A DNA stretch of 64,000 nucleotides from NCBI GenBank assembly GCA_029207755.1, contig JARCOQ010000012.1, positions 4,744,501-4,808,500 of the forward strand, read 5' to 3'. The notes under the pieces were generated by a model. The model was not told where the DNA came from, searched no databases, and was given only the letters and a program-made list of their open reading frames with translations. The position numbers and the translations under genes are program-made. Below, piece after piece: positions 63,674 to 64,000 of this stretch (position 1 is the first letter of the stretch; every line of letters starts with the position of its first letter). Source of the stretch: Chamaea fasciata. Lineage: Eukaryota > Chordata > Aves > Passeriformes > Sylviidae.

Positions 63674-64000
63674 ACAAGAGAGCTGATTAGAGCAAAACCT
63701 AAGAGCAGAGCAGGAAGAAACTTCCTGTGATGACATTCTAACTCCTTGCAGGAACAGAAAACACTCCTTGAAACATTCCACAGACCCACAACTACATCAA
63801 GCATGGGTTTAACACACAGTAACGTACACATTGACTGTCTTTTGTAAGGTGACAGAGCTGTGATCTCTGTACATCCCACCTGAGCCTTGCCCAGTGTAGT
63901 GGCATTTTGTTCCCTCTGATCTCCTCAATGTTTTACGGTGCTTAGCATGCAGGAACATTCTTTTTGTGTTTAAAAAAAGAAAAGTCACCTCTCCCTTCAA

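Larger units (their letters stand above)
62691..64000. other. Non-coding stretch, no gene seen
   Basis: No gene seen. It contains a perfect hairpin at 63546-63569 and a perfect tandem duplication at 63644-63673, only about 75 bases apart. The window ends in plain sequence. Confidence 0.65.

Overview
The window looks like non-coding vertebrate DNA, most likely from a bird. The main evidence is a set of decayed CR1 (chicken repeat 1) LINE fragments, several with the avian-type CR1 3' end. Crocodilians and turtles also carry CR1, so they are possible but less likely. The DNA is AT-rich, CpG-poor and full of A/T runs, as expected of an intergenic region or a large intron. I find no operons, ribosome binding sites, phage or CRISPR signals, and no tRNA, rRNA or known miRNA that I can recognise.

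I cannot support any protein-coding gene. The longest open frames (179 aa at 17261-17800 minus, 145 aa at 13007-13444 minus, 144 aa at 48199-48633 minus) match no family I know and are near the length expected by chance in 64 kb. Two neighbouring minus-strand frames at 13.0-13.8 kb sit behind good splice-acceptor-like tracts. They are the best candidates for unannotated exons, but the evidence is weak.

Layout. 1-5.8 kb: featureless AT-rich DNA with one old repeat end. 5.8-6.2 kb: a T29 run directly beside a small CpG-rich block. 6.2-10.7 kb: mostly plain sequence. 10.76-11.1 kb: a second CpG cluster. 11.9-12.1 kb: an RFX-type X-box palindrome. 13.0-13.8 kb: the two candidate exons. 14.4-15.4 kb: a GC-rich, repeat-like block, possibly an LTR. 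17.2-17.9 kb: the longest open frame. 17.9-31.6 kb: long plain stretch. 31.6-50.6 kb: five CR1 fragments, two diverged copies of an unnamed dispersed repeat (38.3 and 44.9 kb) and several archosaur/turtle-type repeat relics. 50.6-61.8 kb: plain. 61.8-62.7 kb: the largest CR1 piece, with recognisable but frame-shifted reverse-transcriptase codons.

The genome history visible here is old retrotransposition followed by decay, with a scatter of short tandem duplications and perfect hairpins. Any function would be regulatory: small CpG clusters, the X-box and an NKX-like palindrome. I see no new multi-gene system.
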